Assembly: GCF_009905375.1 (NCBI RefSeq)
Contig: NW_027417177.1
Span: 62,001 to 126,000, forward strand
Reading direction: 5' to 3'
Length of the DNA: 64,000 nt
Source of the DNA: Apium graveolens
Taxonomy: Eukaryota > Streptophyta > Magnoliopsida > Apiales > Apiaceae
In this document: piece after piece, positions 24,403-37,949 of the stretch
Numbering within the stretch: position 1 is the first letter of the stretch
How the letters are laid out: each line of letters begins with the position of its first letter
Program-made: the position numbers and the translations under genes
The notes under the pieces: generated by a model
Database searches by the model: none
Seen by the model: the letters and a program-made list of their open reading frames with translations, nothing else
Told to the model about the DNA's origin: nothing

Positions 24403-25523
24403 ATCCTCTGCTCCTTGAAAAAGTTGCAGTGCGACCCTGTTCTGCTTCTGCATGTTCAATGAAATCAATGAGTGATTCCATAGGGGTAATTCAAAATTTC
24501 CTTATTCTAAACTGCTTACAGTAGTTATTATTGCTAAAAGGAATTGGCTGTACATAGTTGCTTGTATCAGTTGTGTTGTCATACTCAACAAATATATCAT
24601 GGGTGCATCTGTGCATTTCTTGTCACAAACGTCCTTATTTAAAACTGGTTTTATATAAGTTTGCATTTTCGTACTTGCCATATATTTTCAAGGGAGCTTT
24701 TGGTCTTTAGAATGCCAGAAATCATTGTTCTAAATCTACTCCAGTTATAAACAGGTGGTTGACTAGGTCATCAATTTTGATGACAAGTTCCACCTCACCT
24801 TTTAACTTGAGAGGCGATTATGTTGTGCTCTTTTTAATAATCTATGTTATTTCAACCCAGGAATTCATAGTCTGCAGTTAGTAATCATATTTGACCTTGT
24901 AGTTCACCTGCTGGTCCTGAAACTCAAATAGTATAATAGATATTCTTGTTGATGAAAACAATAATGGGAGCCTGCACTTGCTAAGAAACGCATACTACCT
25001 AGGTAAATAATTGTCTGAACGTTGGAATAATATTAATTTTTTATGTCTGAATGTTGTTGTTTGACTTGGTTTGGAAGTGCAGCAAAGTTTCTTGAGTTGT
25101 TTTAGGATATGTTATTGATGATTTCTCTCACTTCTTCCTCTAATGCTTCTGAAAATGCACTCCGACACAAGTAAATAGAAACTCATAAGTAATCAACACT
25201 TAGTAACAAACAAGTAGACCCAGTATGCACAACTTGAAATATGTCTAAGTTGACTGTTAAATTCTTTTACATATGTCTTTTTGGGTGGTTAATGCAGCAC
25301 CCATGTGGTTGATTTGATCGTGCACATGGCATCTATCCAGTAAGTGGAGGATCGTATTTGCTTGCTTGGGATAAAGCGGCTTGCTCATCTTGTCCTCTGC
25401 AGTTGTTGAGATATCTAAATAATGGGAATTTATATGGACCCTTGCTGTCTTGTGTAGAGAGGATTTATGTCTCAGATTTTGAAGAGTGTTCAAAACGGGA
25501 TAGTGAAAAAACTATCTTACAAT
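24403..25523. other. Unassigned captured DNA in CACTA element, copy A
   Basis: It contains an open stretch on the plus strand at about 25300-25480 following an AATGCAG acceptor-like site. The corresponding frame in copy B reads SGGSYLLAWDKAACSSCPLQ. I do not recognise the parent gene. It is shared with B at 51720-52468. Confidence 0.4.
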
Positions 25524-26460
25524 TTTCATTAGACTGAATGTCTTCAGTTGGTTTCTGGAGAATGTAATAGTTTAGATTTCAGATCATATGTTTTACTATT
25601 TTGGTTGACGTTCTCAGACAACAATTATACAATTAGTGATGTAAAACTTTACATAATTTGGTCTATAAACTTTTTACACATCACTTTCAATTAAGAAAAG
25701 CTGATGTCAAAAAAGATAATGTACATCACTTTAAGGTAAAAAACTGATGTCAAAGAAATCCAAGTTCAAGTTTAAATGAAATATAGAAATCACTTTGTTT
25801 AAGATTAAACTGATGTCAAGTAACATTATAAACATCACTCTTAACCAAACAAAACTGATGTCAAAAAAATACAATGTACATCAGTTTCAGATAAATAACT
25901 GATGTTAAAGACTAACATGTTCACGTCTAAATGATACATAGAGATCACTTCATTCTAGAAAACACTGATGTCTATACGCTAAATTAGACATCACCTTTCA
26001 TTAAAGAAAGAGATGTTTAATATGTCATTTTACATCACCTCTGTCAAAATTATCGATGTTTTTGTGATAAAAAACATAGCTCAATATATGTTTAATATGT
26101 TTTAATAGGTGTAATTTAGTTATTAAATAATTTTGTTATAGCATTTTTTGTAAAAAATCATCACATAGACATCAGTATGTTTCACTAAAATTGGTATTTT
26201 TCTGACAAAAAACATAGCTCATGATATGTTTAACATGTTTAATTAGGTGTAATTTAGTTATTAAATATTTTACTTATAGCATTTTATGTAAATAATCAAC
26301 ACATAGACATCTGTTTTTTAACTAAAATCGATGTCTAATCGAGTATAGACATCGGGTATTCACCGATGTCTAGAATAGACATCACCGACATCAACATCGG
26401 TTGGGAAACAGCATAGACATCGGCCAAAAAGCGATCTCTATGGACTTTTTTCTTATAGTG

Positions 26461-27590
26461 CCCGGATCCTAGTCGAACCTTCGACCTGGATTTTGGTCGA
26501 AAACTAGTGTCTTTCTTTGCTTCCTGGTCGTTTGGTTTCGACTAGGATCCATGACCTGGGTTTCGACCAGGATCCTAGTCAAACCTTCGACCTAGCTCTT
26601 AGTCGAGACTTCTGCGCTTATTTGCTTCCTGGTCGTTAGGTTTCGGCTAGGATTCACGACCTGGGTTTCGACCAGGATCCTAGTCGATTCTTCGACCTGG
26701 ATTTTAGTCTAGGTTTCTGGACCCCATTCTTGAAAAATATTATGCTTGATTCAGGAATTCGACCTCGATCCTAGCTCGTCTTTCGACCTCAATCCAGTTC
26801 TATTATACCCGTAATTTTTGGGTGTCTATTCGAAAGAATTCGAACAGAATTCATGAGCTGAAATTCGACCTCAATCCTGATCCATTATACCCATAATTTC
26901 TGGGTGTATGTTTAAAAGAATTCGAGCAGAATTCATGACTTAGAACTCGACCTCAATCCTGGTCTTATTGGGCTTCCTTCTTATCCAATTTGGATTGGGC
27001 CTTATCTTTTTTAGGGCTTTGATTTGGGTCTTCTATTTTCCCAAATCCTAATTGGATTTGGGCCTTCTATTTTCCAAATCTTAATTGGATTTGGGCTTTT
27101 TATTTTTCCAAATCCTAATTGGATTTGGGCTTTTTATTTTTCCAAATCCTAATTGGATTTGGGCCTCCCATTGGGCCTCTTATTAATCTGGGCTTAATAT
27201 ATTAAAACACCTTCTTTAGAATTCTCTAGAATTCTCGGGAATTTTTATTTAATTTCTTTGGAATTCCTTGGAATATTCTGGAATGTTCCATTTATTGGCT
27301 TTTTTCTTTGGGCCTTTATCCTTACTGGGCTTTTTGTCCCTTCAACTTCAGTTTTTCACCTATATAAAGGAGTGAGTAGAGTCTACTGCTCCTCACTTTC
27401 TCATTTTTAAATTCTCCTTCTTTCTTCTTTTGTTAAGAATCTCAGAGCAATAACAGTAGGTCGGAGTATCTTAATCCCCAAAGCCTTTTTAGGAGCATTA
27501 CTTCAGGTAAGACTTCTCCCTTTACTTCTTGTGCTTGTTTTTGCATAGTTTACGTTTTAGAATTGTCTCCTTATGTGCCTTTTTTTCCAG
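26461..27590 (+). promoter_or_regulatory. LTR-like promoter and leader, copy B
   Basis: Collinear with 938-2094: CGACC-type tandem repeats, VNTR at 27031-27166, TATATAAAG at 27361-27369, and leader intron 27507-27590 ending in TTCCAG just before the ATG. Confidence 0.6.
27031..27166. repeat. Palindromic VNTR, four units, copy B
   Basis: Four units of the ccaaatcc...ggatttgg inverted repeat, one fewer than in A and C. Confidence 0.85.
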
Positions 27591-28966
27591 ATGGCTGATA
27601 AGAAAATGACCCGTTTGGCCAAGATGAATGTGGCCAGAAAGTCCAATGAATTCCCCATTCGGTCAAGGTACACTTCCTTGATTGATATATATGATCAACA
27701 CACGAGGGGACGAGAACCCGTCAGATGCGCATCTAGATGCACACGACCATATCAGTGCCTTGCGGGATCCAAAGGAGCTGGACAAGTTGAGCGGTTATTT
27801 CAAAATCAAGTATCCTTTCAAGCTAGTTCTTGCAAGTCCGGCCGACAGGGCCTGTCAGTGGAGGAAAGACGCAATATGCGTCTACAGGGATACTTTAAGG
27901 GCAGGTATTAGACTCCCCTTTCACCCATTCATCCCTGTTTTGCTAGCTGATATGGGCATCAGCCCTTGCCAACTCCCTCCTAACTCTTGGAGGTTGATTA
28001 TGTGCTATCTTTCGCAATGCACCAAGCACAATGTCTCTACCTCTGTTGCTGTTTTTAGAAAGATTTTCCAGTTCAAGAACAGTCCTGACAAGAATCCGGG
28101 GTGTGTTTCTTTAAACCAGCACCCAACCGTTCCCCACATAGTGAACGTGAAGTCCATCCCTGACAACAACTTGGGGTGGAAGAAAGATTTTATGTTTGTC
28201 ATGCTGGAAAGGTGTTTAAAGACCCGCGCCTTGGGGATCGTTTCCCGGAGTTCCTACTCCAGGTAAAGGAACCAGGCGAAGAAGGCCCCGACCAAGTTTT
28301 ACGTACCAAGCAAAAACCAGGGTCTTACTTCCAACCTGCTTGTGGAATCCAGGGCAAGGATTCGATTGTTGGCAACACAGCGCTTGCCAAGGAATGGTCT
28401 ATGCATTCCATTTCCCCGGTTGACTATCAAGACTTTGTCCTTCAACAGGACTTGGAGGCTAACGAGCTTTTCGGAGCTCAGGCTTTGGCGACGGTACGTC
28501 TTTTTCCTTTGCCATTCGTAGTTTTTTTTTTGATTTTTTCCATTTCTTACCTTTGCTGTGTATCTTGTAGGCGAACGCCCATTTTCAAGGGGCGATTCAC
28601 CAAGCCAAGGCTTGGAAGGTTGGCCTCGAGGATGCGAACAAGAAGCTGGAGGAGGCCAACCAAAGAATAGAGGCCCTTGAAGCCCGACTTGCCTCATCTA
28701 CTTCTGACTTGGAAACGGCCCGGGCTGAAAATGTTATCCTCAACGCTCAAAAGGATAAAGCCTTTGACGGCTGGATGGACACTCAGGAGTTCAAGAATTT
28801 AATGGTGGCGCATGATGCCTTCCTTCATCGAGTCAGTTATAAGGAAGGCTGGGACGCCGCTGTGGATGCCATTCAAGACGAGTTTCCAGAAATCCGGGAA
28901 CAGTCCTCCTTCCCTTGCGAGTTCCAGCACTTGGGAGCGTTACAGATAGGACAAAATAAAAAATAA
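27591..28966 (+). pseudogene. Three-exon gypsy-type (Transposase_28-like) ORF, copy B, internally deleted
   Basis: The ATG context and N-terminus (MADKKMTRLAKMN) are as in A and C. A frameshift after YDQHTRG is shared with C. A 353-bp deletion at 28200/28201 removes the end of exon 1, intron 1 and the start of exon 2, joining DFMFV to the HAGKVFKDPRLGDRF frame. Exon 2 ends 28493, intron 28494-28570, exon 3 28571-28966 (coiled coil, TAA). The deletion shifts the frame between the two halves, so two separate open frames remain (27682-28266 and 28176-28670). Confidence 0.6.
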
Positions 28967-29844
28967 TAACTAATATTCATCCGGAACACGCTAAACAAAT
29001 TTATACAATTGATCCAATCTGTAATAAAAAAATAAAACTAGACCAATAAAAATTTATTAGATCGATATAATTTCATCAAGCTAAACAAAATAATAAACAG
29101 GCTTAAACTAAAATAAATATGTGAAAGAAAATTCGTAATAAAATAAATATATAAAAGAAAACTCGTTTACCTCATTTAATGTCATCAGACTAAAACAAAA
29201 TTAAATTTATTATCCATTCGGTCTAAGAGAAAATAATTTTTACCTATTTACCCCGGATCAATAATATTTATTAGTTTATTTTAGCTTGATTTTTCAAATT
29301 CAACTAATTATATGTAGTTTTTAAAAAATTTTATTTCAAATTGGATAAATAGTATAATTTTGTTCAGCCACTCCGGGTGAATTTTATATATTATTTTTTT
29401 TAACGAAAACCATTAGACATATTATAATTATATCATGAATATTTATCTATTAATGAAAGTGTTTTGTTTTAAATATTACAATAATTACTGTGAGCAACCT
29501 ACTACCAACCAAACTTTTATTGTTTACCAACCAAACTTTCATTGTTTAGTTTTTAATATAATTGTGTAGATATGGGGTATAATTTGGTACAACGATTATC
29601 CCCTAATTTTAATTATTAAAAAATAAATAAATTGTCCTACTAAACTGATAAATAAAAAATTTAAATATTAACATTTAAGCTAGTAGATATTAAAAAGAGA
29701 AGCATCTTCAGTTCTCTAGTCTAATAAGTAAAGCCAACATCACACTTCTTCGAGACTTCTCTGTTGCACCCACCTTCTTTTGTACAATGATCCAGTACTG
29801 TCCCAGCGTAGCTTCATTCTTTATGCATCGGAAAGTGCCTCCAC
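28967..29844. other. AT-rich spacer, copy B
   Basis: Same as 3781-4659. No gene seen. Confidence 0.5.
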
Positions 29845-31443
29845 TCAAGACGTTGATGTATGATCGGACTTGCTGTGCAGATATCGGCAATTAGCGTCAT
29901 TTCGACATCCCCTGGGAGTGTTTAAGTACGTGCATGGCTCCTGATGCGGATTTAGCGTAGATGGTCCTTGCCCAACTATTTAAGTGTTTGCATGCAACGA
30001 AGAGCAGTTCGTGGGACGGGTTGAGTGACTAAAGGCGGCTATCACATTAGCAGCAGCCTGCTGGTTGACCATTAGCAATGTAACCAAATCATTCACTAAA
30101 GGATTCAGACCCATTGCTGTTACGAGTTGTGTCCCCAGCATAGGTATCAGAGCAGTTTGTCCTGAGATAGGGTACGGGTGCATCTGGAGTAGAGGTGGAT
30201 TCCTAGGCAGAAGGGATGGCAGCCCATTTGTGGTGGCTGTAGGCTGGCAGTTTGTGGCAAAGAAAATATAGCCACTGGTGATATTGGAGGTTCCATTCTC
30301 ATACCAGCAACCGTTCCATTTTCACTGATTCGACCCTGAATCTCTATATCCGATTCCCAGTTGGTACTTGGTGAGTAATACAGAGGTCACATTGGGGTCA
30401 TTGTTGCTTCTGGTAATGGTATGTTATTGTTAATTAGGCTCTTATTGCTGCTTGATGTGACCATTGAAGAAACGGTTATTGAAGGGGCAGAGGATTCACC
30501 AGTAATGCAATGTGAATTGTGTCCAGGAGCTGTATTTTCCCTTGGAAAGGTAAGTAACGATTCAGGAATGGTTGCGATGTCACTGGCACATGACTTTCCT
30601 TTAGCTGTCGAATCATATATTTTTATCAGTTTCTCCACATCTCCTGGGTTCTGTAGGAGACGCGCTAGCAAGTCCAGGTCAAGAACATCCTGAGCAGGCA
30701 CCGAAGATGTGCAAGCAATGGGTTTGGGGATGACTACTCCAGTATTTTCTCCGACACAGTAAAACTGATCAAGGTTTTCTCTGGGAACTGATTTTGTTGG
30801 CTCGATTCCAGTGAAACTTTGCCCGCTGAAAAATTACGAACAGTATCTGTGTCGAGCCATTGCATGAACATGCCCAAATCAACTACAGGTTCACCTTGCC
30901 CCAATGCGACGCCATTTAAAGCATTTACGGCATCAATAGCCGTGGACATTATTTCATCATTCACTGATGAAGTAGTCAGGATTGGTGAACTGTTGTTGAG
31001 CAGGTTGCCTTTCTCCTCTATGGGTATTATCAGGGTTGTGCTGTCTGAATGGTCAGTGGGCTCCGCCTGAAATCTGACATTAAAATAAAAAGTAAAAAAA
31101 ATAATCAGAGGTGCTAAATTAGGATAAACTTAAAAAGTAGACTCGAGAACAAGAAACTTTACCTAGGATCAGTTGGTACGTCTCCGGGTAGCCTCTATGC
31201 TCTCTTGCCCAGCAGCCACACCCCAGTTAATATCCAAAGTTAACTGTGATTGAAATCCGTGTGTAATATTCAACATCAGAACTTATAATAGAAAAGTGCA
31301 TAGCATCTTTAACTAAAAAGATATCAAAATGTATGTAATATCAATGTTTCAACTCATACCTTTGCAGGACAAATCCATTCTATTTGTAGAATATCCCCAT
31401 GTCTTCCACCTATCTTTGCATCCACCGCCTTATGAACACCTAT
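29845..31443 (-). pseudogene. CCCH zinc-finger (C3H6/C3H30-like) pseudogene, copy B
   Basis: Minus strand: exon a 31443-31360 (open, 28 codons), exon b 31243-31163 (LTLDINWGVAAGQESIEATRR, then TGA because two bases are missing compared with C), exon c 31073 to about 29845. Lesions private to B: a one-base loss in the FSGQ region (near 30833), and CAA to TAA after LHANT (near 29980) just before the zinc finger. The finger's first Cys is kept (EPCTYL). Intron positions match the other copies. Confidence 0.6.
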
Positions 31444-31754
31444 CTGTGCAGGAAATAATAATAAGTTTAATTATTATTACTTCAAATGTGATTCAAAATA
31501 TTTTCAGTCTTGAGAATAAGCACGAACTCCTGAAAGGAAAAAGTCTAGCCTAAAAATATTTAAAGATAGATTTGAAATTGACAATATTAAGATGAGAACG
31601 TTCAAGTACGATGAAACCAATTCTAGAAAAAAAATTGTCCTTAACTGCTAATTAAACATCAACTCCCTAATTAGCTTGAAATAGTATGGGAAAGCAAGAA
31701 TTTTAAAAAATTATGAAGTGTGACGATATATCAAATAATGCGACATCTAAGATA
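31444..31754. other. AT-rich spacer, copy B
   Basis: Same as 6217-6528. No exon or element recognised. Confidence 0.4.
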
Positions 31755-32004
31755 CTCCTTCCGTCCCTTTCAATTGTTTACATTTTTTAGAGAGTGTCTG
31801 ACACGCATTTTAAGGTGCATATAAAGAATAGTTCTGTATTTTTTTTTAGAATTTTGTTTTTTTGAATAAAAATTAAAACATTCAACTTTTATTCAGAAAA
31901 AGAAAATTGTAAAAATAAGTTACATAACTATACCTTTTATGCACCTTAAAATGCGTGTCGGACACTTCCCCAGAAATGTAAACAATTGGAAGGGACTGAG
32001 GGAG
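31755..32004. mobile_element. Stowaway-type MITE, copy B
   Basis: 250 bp, same insertion as in A. Left end CTCCTTCCGTCCC with one substitution; TA on both sides (31753-31754, 32005-32006). Confidence 0.92.
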
Positions 32005-33026
32005 TATATTTTATATAAGAGATCACTAAATATGTGTGAACCTCATTGCATATTCTTATTCCTAAGGTATGCACAAAAAGTCCATTACGGCTAATTAATT
32101 AAGGACCTTGTTATTAATAAAGAGAGGCTTTTCACTTGGCAAAAAGAAGAAGATGGAAGGCTTCTCTCACCCTTCATAGTTAATAACACATAAGACAATA
32201 TGTATTTTATCTTTGAGGATTCTAGATCTACTTCTGAAGATTATAAACACCTGAGTCATATAACAAACATTATCTTAAGTAATTATCTCCATTAAGGTGT
32301 TATACGAAGACTTTATATGGATCTTATACTATTATTTAACACATTACAACCTCAGGCATGATAGCAAGTCGTACTTACATATGAATTTTTTAGTTCGGTT
32401 TGAATTGTAATACTTGAAAAGATTTGAGAAGAAATGTGTATACAAAGCTGATTACAATTAAAATAAATTGAAGTCAATCTGTTATTAATGAGTTAAACAA
32501 TAACAACAACAAATATCATAACATTATATGCAATCTTGGATTAAATATAAAATAATATTACCCGTATATCTGTGAACGTGGAGGAGGAAGTAAAACTTTA
32601 ACTTTGATGGAGCATTTTCTTCATTGCTTTCCGGCTATGTTTTAGAAATTTGATTTACATCATATTCAAACAAAAAAATGAATTTAGAAAAATAAATTAA
32701 ATCTAGAAAATATGGAATCGGATGAATTTAACGGTGATAAAAATCTAATAGTATGCTTGCAACGAAATAAATTCAGACATCTTACTTATATCGGGATGAT
32801 GAGCATTTTACAAAGACGAGGACTTCTTGCGAATCCGGCAAATATTAAAAAAATGCTAATTTATTGGGCCTAAATCTCAATTGATGATATAGAAACTGTT
32901 ATTCAAATAGTAATAGGAAAGTGGTAAGGGGTGCATATGAAATGAGTTTTCTAATTGGTGCACAAACTTTAAGTTTTGTTATTAGATTAAATGATAATGA
33001 TCTTAATTGGCTCAAAAAATGAAGGA
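32005..33026. other. AT-rich non-coding region, copy B
   Basis: Nothing recognised. Collinear with 6779-7800. Confidence 0.5.
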
Positions 33027-33306
33027 GATTTAGATCTATATGGTTTGATGCAGAGTGGAGAAAAAAACTGATTTAAATCTATATCAAATAATGGAGAATG
33101 GGGGAGAAAAATAGAGATTTTAGATCTATATCGGATGATGGAAATCTGGAAGAAGAAAAATATTTGATGTATATCGGATGATGGAAATTGGCGGAGAAGA
33201 AAAGAGATTCAGGTTTATATCGGATGACGGAGAGTGGAGCACGCGAAAAGAAAATTAGATCTATATCGGACGATGGAGGGTGGACGAGAATAAAAGACGG
33301 TTGTGA
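33027..33306. repeat. Imperfect 'tatatcggatgatgg' tandem repeat, copy B
   Basis: Same array as 7801-8080, with point differences between units. Confidence 0.75.
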
Positions 33307-33346
33307 TGGAAAAGATACAGTAGGAAATGAAAATTATTTATAACGT

Positions 33347-33403
33347 CTTTCGAAGAATCTAGAATAGACGAGAGGCTTTCGAAGAATCTAGAATAGACGA
33401 GAG
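33347..33403. repeat. 29-bp direct duplication, copy B
   Basis: Two adjacent copies of ctttcgaagaatctagaata plus gacgagag. Confidence 0.9.
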
Positions 33404-34419
33404 CCTACATTAGGATATAAGTGTCACAAATCAATGTTTATGTTATATTAAAAAATGATAAGTAATATTTATTTGATGCATTTTTTTATATAAATCTATA
33501 TTTAATAGAGTCAAATGCATATGGTGTACTCGCTTTTTGGTTGTCACATCACTTGGGATGGTAAATTTTAAAAACCGTAACCGGTGAATTTTCAAATTTT
33601 TACAAACTATTAAATATGACTAACTATATTACTCGTGTCACGGTTATTTCAAACTTGTACTCAACATGCCTGGTACATACTATACTTAAACTATCATGTT
33701 AAAATATGTAAGTTGTTAAACAAAAGTAGATCTAACTTTTATTCGTCCAATATAAAATTTCAATATAAAATTTCAATAGAAAATAACATTTATTAAAAAT
33801 AACATCATAAAGGTGGTCGCCATTTTAGTCATTTTTAAATTCAAGCCATATACTTGAAGCAGTAGCATGTAAAGTTTGAATTGATTTTTTTTAATGACTA
33901 AACCCCGTGAAAAATTAAAAGAAAACTGGGGGACTCGCAGGTATGAGTTGTGTATAACTTTTATAATATTTGAATTTACTATATGCATTGCATTTGTAAA
34001 TAAATCTTTCACATTAGTATTAAGAAAAAAAAATTCTATTTACAAGAAAATAATTATTTTTACGACTATTAATATATGCATAAATTAATACTTTCTATCC
34101 TTTTCCACTTCCAATGTTTTTTACTATTTTGGTATATTTATAGTACTCTATGAACATAAATTCTATAATCGAAATAATAAATATGAGCCCTCTATTTTTT
34201 GGCTCTTTTCATCAACATATCTGTGGAAGGCATATCATAGGATTTCACTAGCAAAATTTAATTAAATATTAGAAATATTCTTCCTATTAACACAATTAAT
34301 GGAAAAATTACAAAAATTGAGACTATTTAAAATATAGTTAGATATTAAATAAATGGGGTGTGCTCGCAAGGCTGATTCACGTAATTGAATGGTGCTAAGT
34401 CATCCTCTGCCCCGATCTA
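33404..34419. other. AT-rich non-coding region, copy B
   Basis: Collinear with 8178-9180. Nothing recognised. Confidence 0.45.
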
Positions 34420-34655
34420 GAGAGAAATAAAGAGACACAGATGGTGAGAGAAAAGAGTGGGAACAAAGATGGTGAGAGAAAAGAGTGGGAACGAGAAAAT
34501 GGGAGGGCGAAGATGGAGGGGACAGTGATAGAAGATAAAAAGAGAGAGCGGGAGGGGCGGGGAAAGGAATATTAAATTATGAAGGAATGGAGAGACATGA
34601 GGAGAGAGGTAGATGGAGAGAGGGGGAATTGAGAGGGAATGGAGGAAGAGGAAGT
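34420..34655. repeat. Purine-rich (GA) tract, copy B
   Basis: As in A, with the unit gatggtgagagaaaagagtg plus ggaac(a/g) present twice (34440-34495) instead of once. Confidence 0.8.
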
Positions 34656-35523
34656 TGGCTAATATGAAAATGGAGTGTTGGATGATTGAATGGAGAAGTG
34701 GCGCGGGCTTGGTTAATGAAAGACCCGATAAATATTGGGTTATTACGAGGTGTAAAGAAGAATAAAACAACAAGTTAATTGAATTATGGGGGACTCTACA
34801 TGTTAATGGCTCTTTAATTTGGCAGAAATTTAGTATTAATTGGGAGGCCTGGCTGCCAGATTCAGTTTAAGTTGCAAATATATAATATATGGAAAATACT
34901 AGATCCCCATATATTGTGACAAATTTTTCCCAAATACTTTTCAATTTGTCTAGTGTGTGTCAATAGGCACATGTTAAATACTAAAAACTATAAATTTAAA
35001 GCATTTTAATTTAGAGTATTTGGTAGTTTATGAGCCACTTTTATTTTCATTTTTGTAATTTGGGTCTACATTATTTTATGTGTCAACATACACCCCATAA
35101 AATTAATTTCGCTTCTATTTGTACCCCACTCACCACTTTCCATCCAAGATGACCATTAATTTTAATCGAAGTAAGGGCATTTCAGCAAATTACTAATTCA
35201 AACAGAAAAAAAAGAGTAATTGGCACTTTGTAACCCATTTCTTTGGGCATTTTTTCAATTCGGGTCTATATTATGTATCCTTGCAAGTTGCACCTTTAAC
35301 TTTTATTTCAGGGGAAAAATTAAAAATTTCTAGCATCCAAGAACAAATTGCCACATTATTCGATTTCCAAATCCAAACCTACAAATAAATACATGAATCG
35401 ATAGCAAATAGGGCTAATCAAAACCTATTTATGTAGTTGTTGTTAATGCAGCGATCAAAATAAGCAAAAATTATAAAAGTTTGTGTTTATTTTGTGCATA
35501 TGAGCACATCATAGAAAAACGAA
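34656..35523. other. Non-coding region, copy B
   Basis: Collinear with 9416-10265. No gene recognised. Confidence 0.4.
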
Positions 35524-37102
35524 TCTATACTCTTTATTAATAAGCGAAACTATGTATAATTTGGTGCTAAAAGTACCAAAGTACCAAATTTTGCTACTTA
35601 CTTGACATAAGTTGACTTCCATTCTCTATTAACTTTATTTTTAACACAACTCGACTTATATTGTTTGTAAATTTAATTTTCTTTTTAGTTAGTGTTCATC
35701 CAATCTTCTTTTTCATTTTTAAAATAAAAATATTTTTTAAACGATTTGTAAATTATATTAAAATATTATTAAGTTACGTTAAATAAAGTAAAATAACTTA
35801 TATTTATGTTTAATTTTATAAAAACTACAAACTACTAACAATAATTGACTTATATTTTCTGTAAACTTTATTTATTTATAAATTATATTAAGAATTTATT
35901 AAGTTCATTAAATTAAGTAAAATAACATATATTTACTTTTATTTTGAAAAACTACTAATTACAAACTACCAAGTAAACTATTAACACGAATTGACTTCTA
36001 TTCTCTGTAAACTTTATTTTCTGTTGTATTATTTTAAAAATAATTAAGTAATAGCAAATGACTTTAGTAATATTTATTAACTTATAAACTGATAATTATT
36101 AATTTATCGATCATATTTGTTAGTGTCCATCACAACATTTATATACTTTAAATTAAAAAAAAATTAACAGTAACAAATTTATGGCCTCTATTTAGATTAT
36201 ATTTAGTAATATTAAATTAAGTTTAATAACATCTATTTACTTTTAATTTGTAAATTAATTTTTATCGATAATTAAGTAATATTAAATAAACTATATTGAA
36301 AAGGCTAATTATAAGATAATTATCAAATTATATTAATTAATATTAAATTGTCTAAAGAACAGAAATTTGGTTCATAAGATAGAGATACAATTCGTTTCAC
36401 AAAAATAACACTAATATGTTAGATTTTTTTATATCAAGTGAAACAATGCAAAACTAGAATTATATTGAAAAATTTCATTACTGATTCAATTATTTTTAAC
36501 TACATAACTATTTTTTACAAGTACTAATTTAACATTTTATATTAATATATTAATTTTAATTCGTGTTTCACACCAATTATGAATAATTCTCTATAAATAT
36601 TAATTCGATATTTTTAGTCTTGGTCTCATGTTTCGCACGGGTTATCAACTATGTATACTAATAAGCGAAACCATGTTTAGCTCCCAAATCTTGGTACTCA
36701 CTAGAAAATTATACAACTATTTTTGAAATTTTATATAATAAAATCTTAACATCTCAACTAACAAAAATTAAGTTTTACTCTCTCTAAATTTTATTTTCCT
36801 TAATTTTTTATTTGTTTCTGAACATCCAAGTGTCGGTTTAATTTCAAATAATCGTATTAGTAAGTTAACATGACAGATTTATATAAGTAAATAATTAGGC
36901 GCATGCATAACTAGAACTATACGGTGAAATTTTAGAGTTACACTTAACTTCAATTTTTTTAACTACATATTTTAAAATCATTTTATAAATTATATTTAGA
37001 TCTGTATTTTACTCGAATTATGAGTTTCAGTTTTATGTAAATAATAATGTGATACTGTTATTTTTAATTTCGGGTATGTGCTTGGCATGGCTTACCAACT
37101 AA
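35524..37102. mobile_element. Helitron-like sequence, copy B
   Basis: Same block as 10266-11842. It starts A|TCTATACTC and ends CTAA|T, with a second internal start near 36653. Tentative. Confidence 0.4.
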
Positions 37103-37949
37103 TATCTTATAAATGGTAACTTTCCCTAGAATAATATGCGACCCCACGTGCATTCATAATCGCACACGAATGTAATTTTAAAATGTGTCATGTCACATTA
37201 CTTTGTAACTATTTTTGTATAAGTTTGGGATTATCTAGTATTACTCGTTATATATTGACAATGAGATTTAATGCATCCAAATTTTGTAATTAGCAATCTT
37301 AACTGAGCCAAATCAACAAATTTTCTCATTATCACACCAAATTTTCTCAATTATCAGTAAATTTATATTTAATTACAAAAAATCATACCACCACCTAAGA
37401 AATCATTGAATTCAAACATTTAAATGAAAATCATCAATTATTATATGCAAATTTGAAATGTTTTGAAATAGGCTAAAAATTCTAACATATTAAATATATC
37501 CAAAGTGGAGAAAAATACTCAAGAAAAATATGTCTTCAAATAGGCTAAAAGGCTACCTATTAAATATGTCTTAGTGTACTAGAAAATCTATCTCTCATGA
37601 GATAATCATTTATTCTCCATAACTTTTTAGTGTAGTTCATAGCGCATATTTTCAAATTTACACCCTAGTAGCAACATTCAAATTTTTTTATTGAAAGAGG
37701 GTAGTGATCTAATAATTGTTTTATCGAGTAAGTGTAGCGATCTATTAACATAGAATTTTGTTAAATAAGAAGGGAATTTCTGACAATATCTTGATTATTT
37801 ATAAGAAAGTTAATCAAAAGTAAGTAAGGGTCGAATGATAAGAGGAAAAAATCTTAATAAAATTAAAATTAGGTATAAATATAATATATACAACATATAC
37901 AACATTATCACCACAAATAACAATCAAATTAAACCAAATTTCGGATAGT
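37103..37949. other. AT-rich region containing the CACTA empty site, copy B
   Basis: Contains agagg followed by six A residues (37846-37851) and tctt. This is the unoccupied target of the element at 12578-16854; the filled site has three A residues on the left and six on the right. No gene seen. Confidence 0.85.

Larger units (their letters stand above)
22335..26460 (+). mobile_element. Gene-capturing CACTA element, 5'-truncated, copy A/B junction
   Basis: Right part of the same element as 48823-53405. The 5' terminus and the DeSI and ACS fragments are lost in the 8.9-kb deletion. The right end is TATAGTG at 26460, with dense acatcac/gacatcgg subterminal motifs from 25660 on. It carries PEX14 and rbcS pseudogene pieces. 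The tandem repeat period is counted through this element at 25524. Confidence 0.85.
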
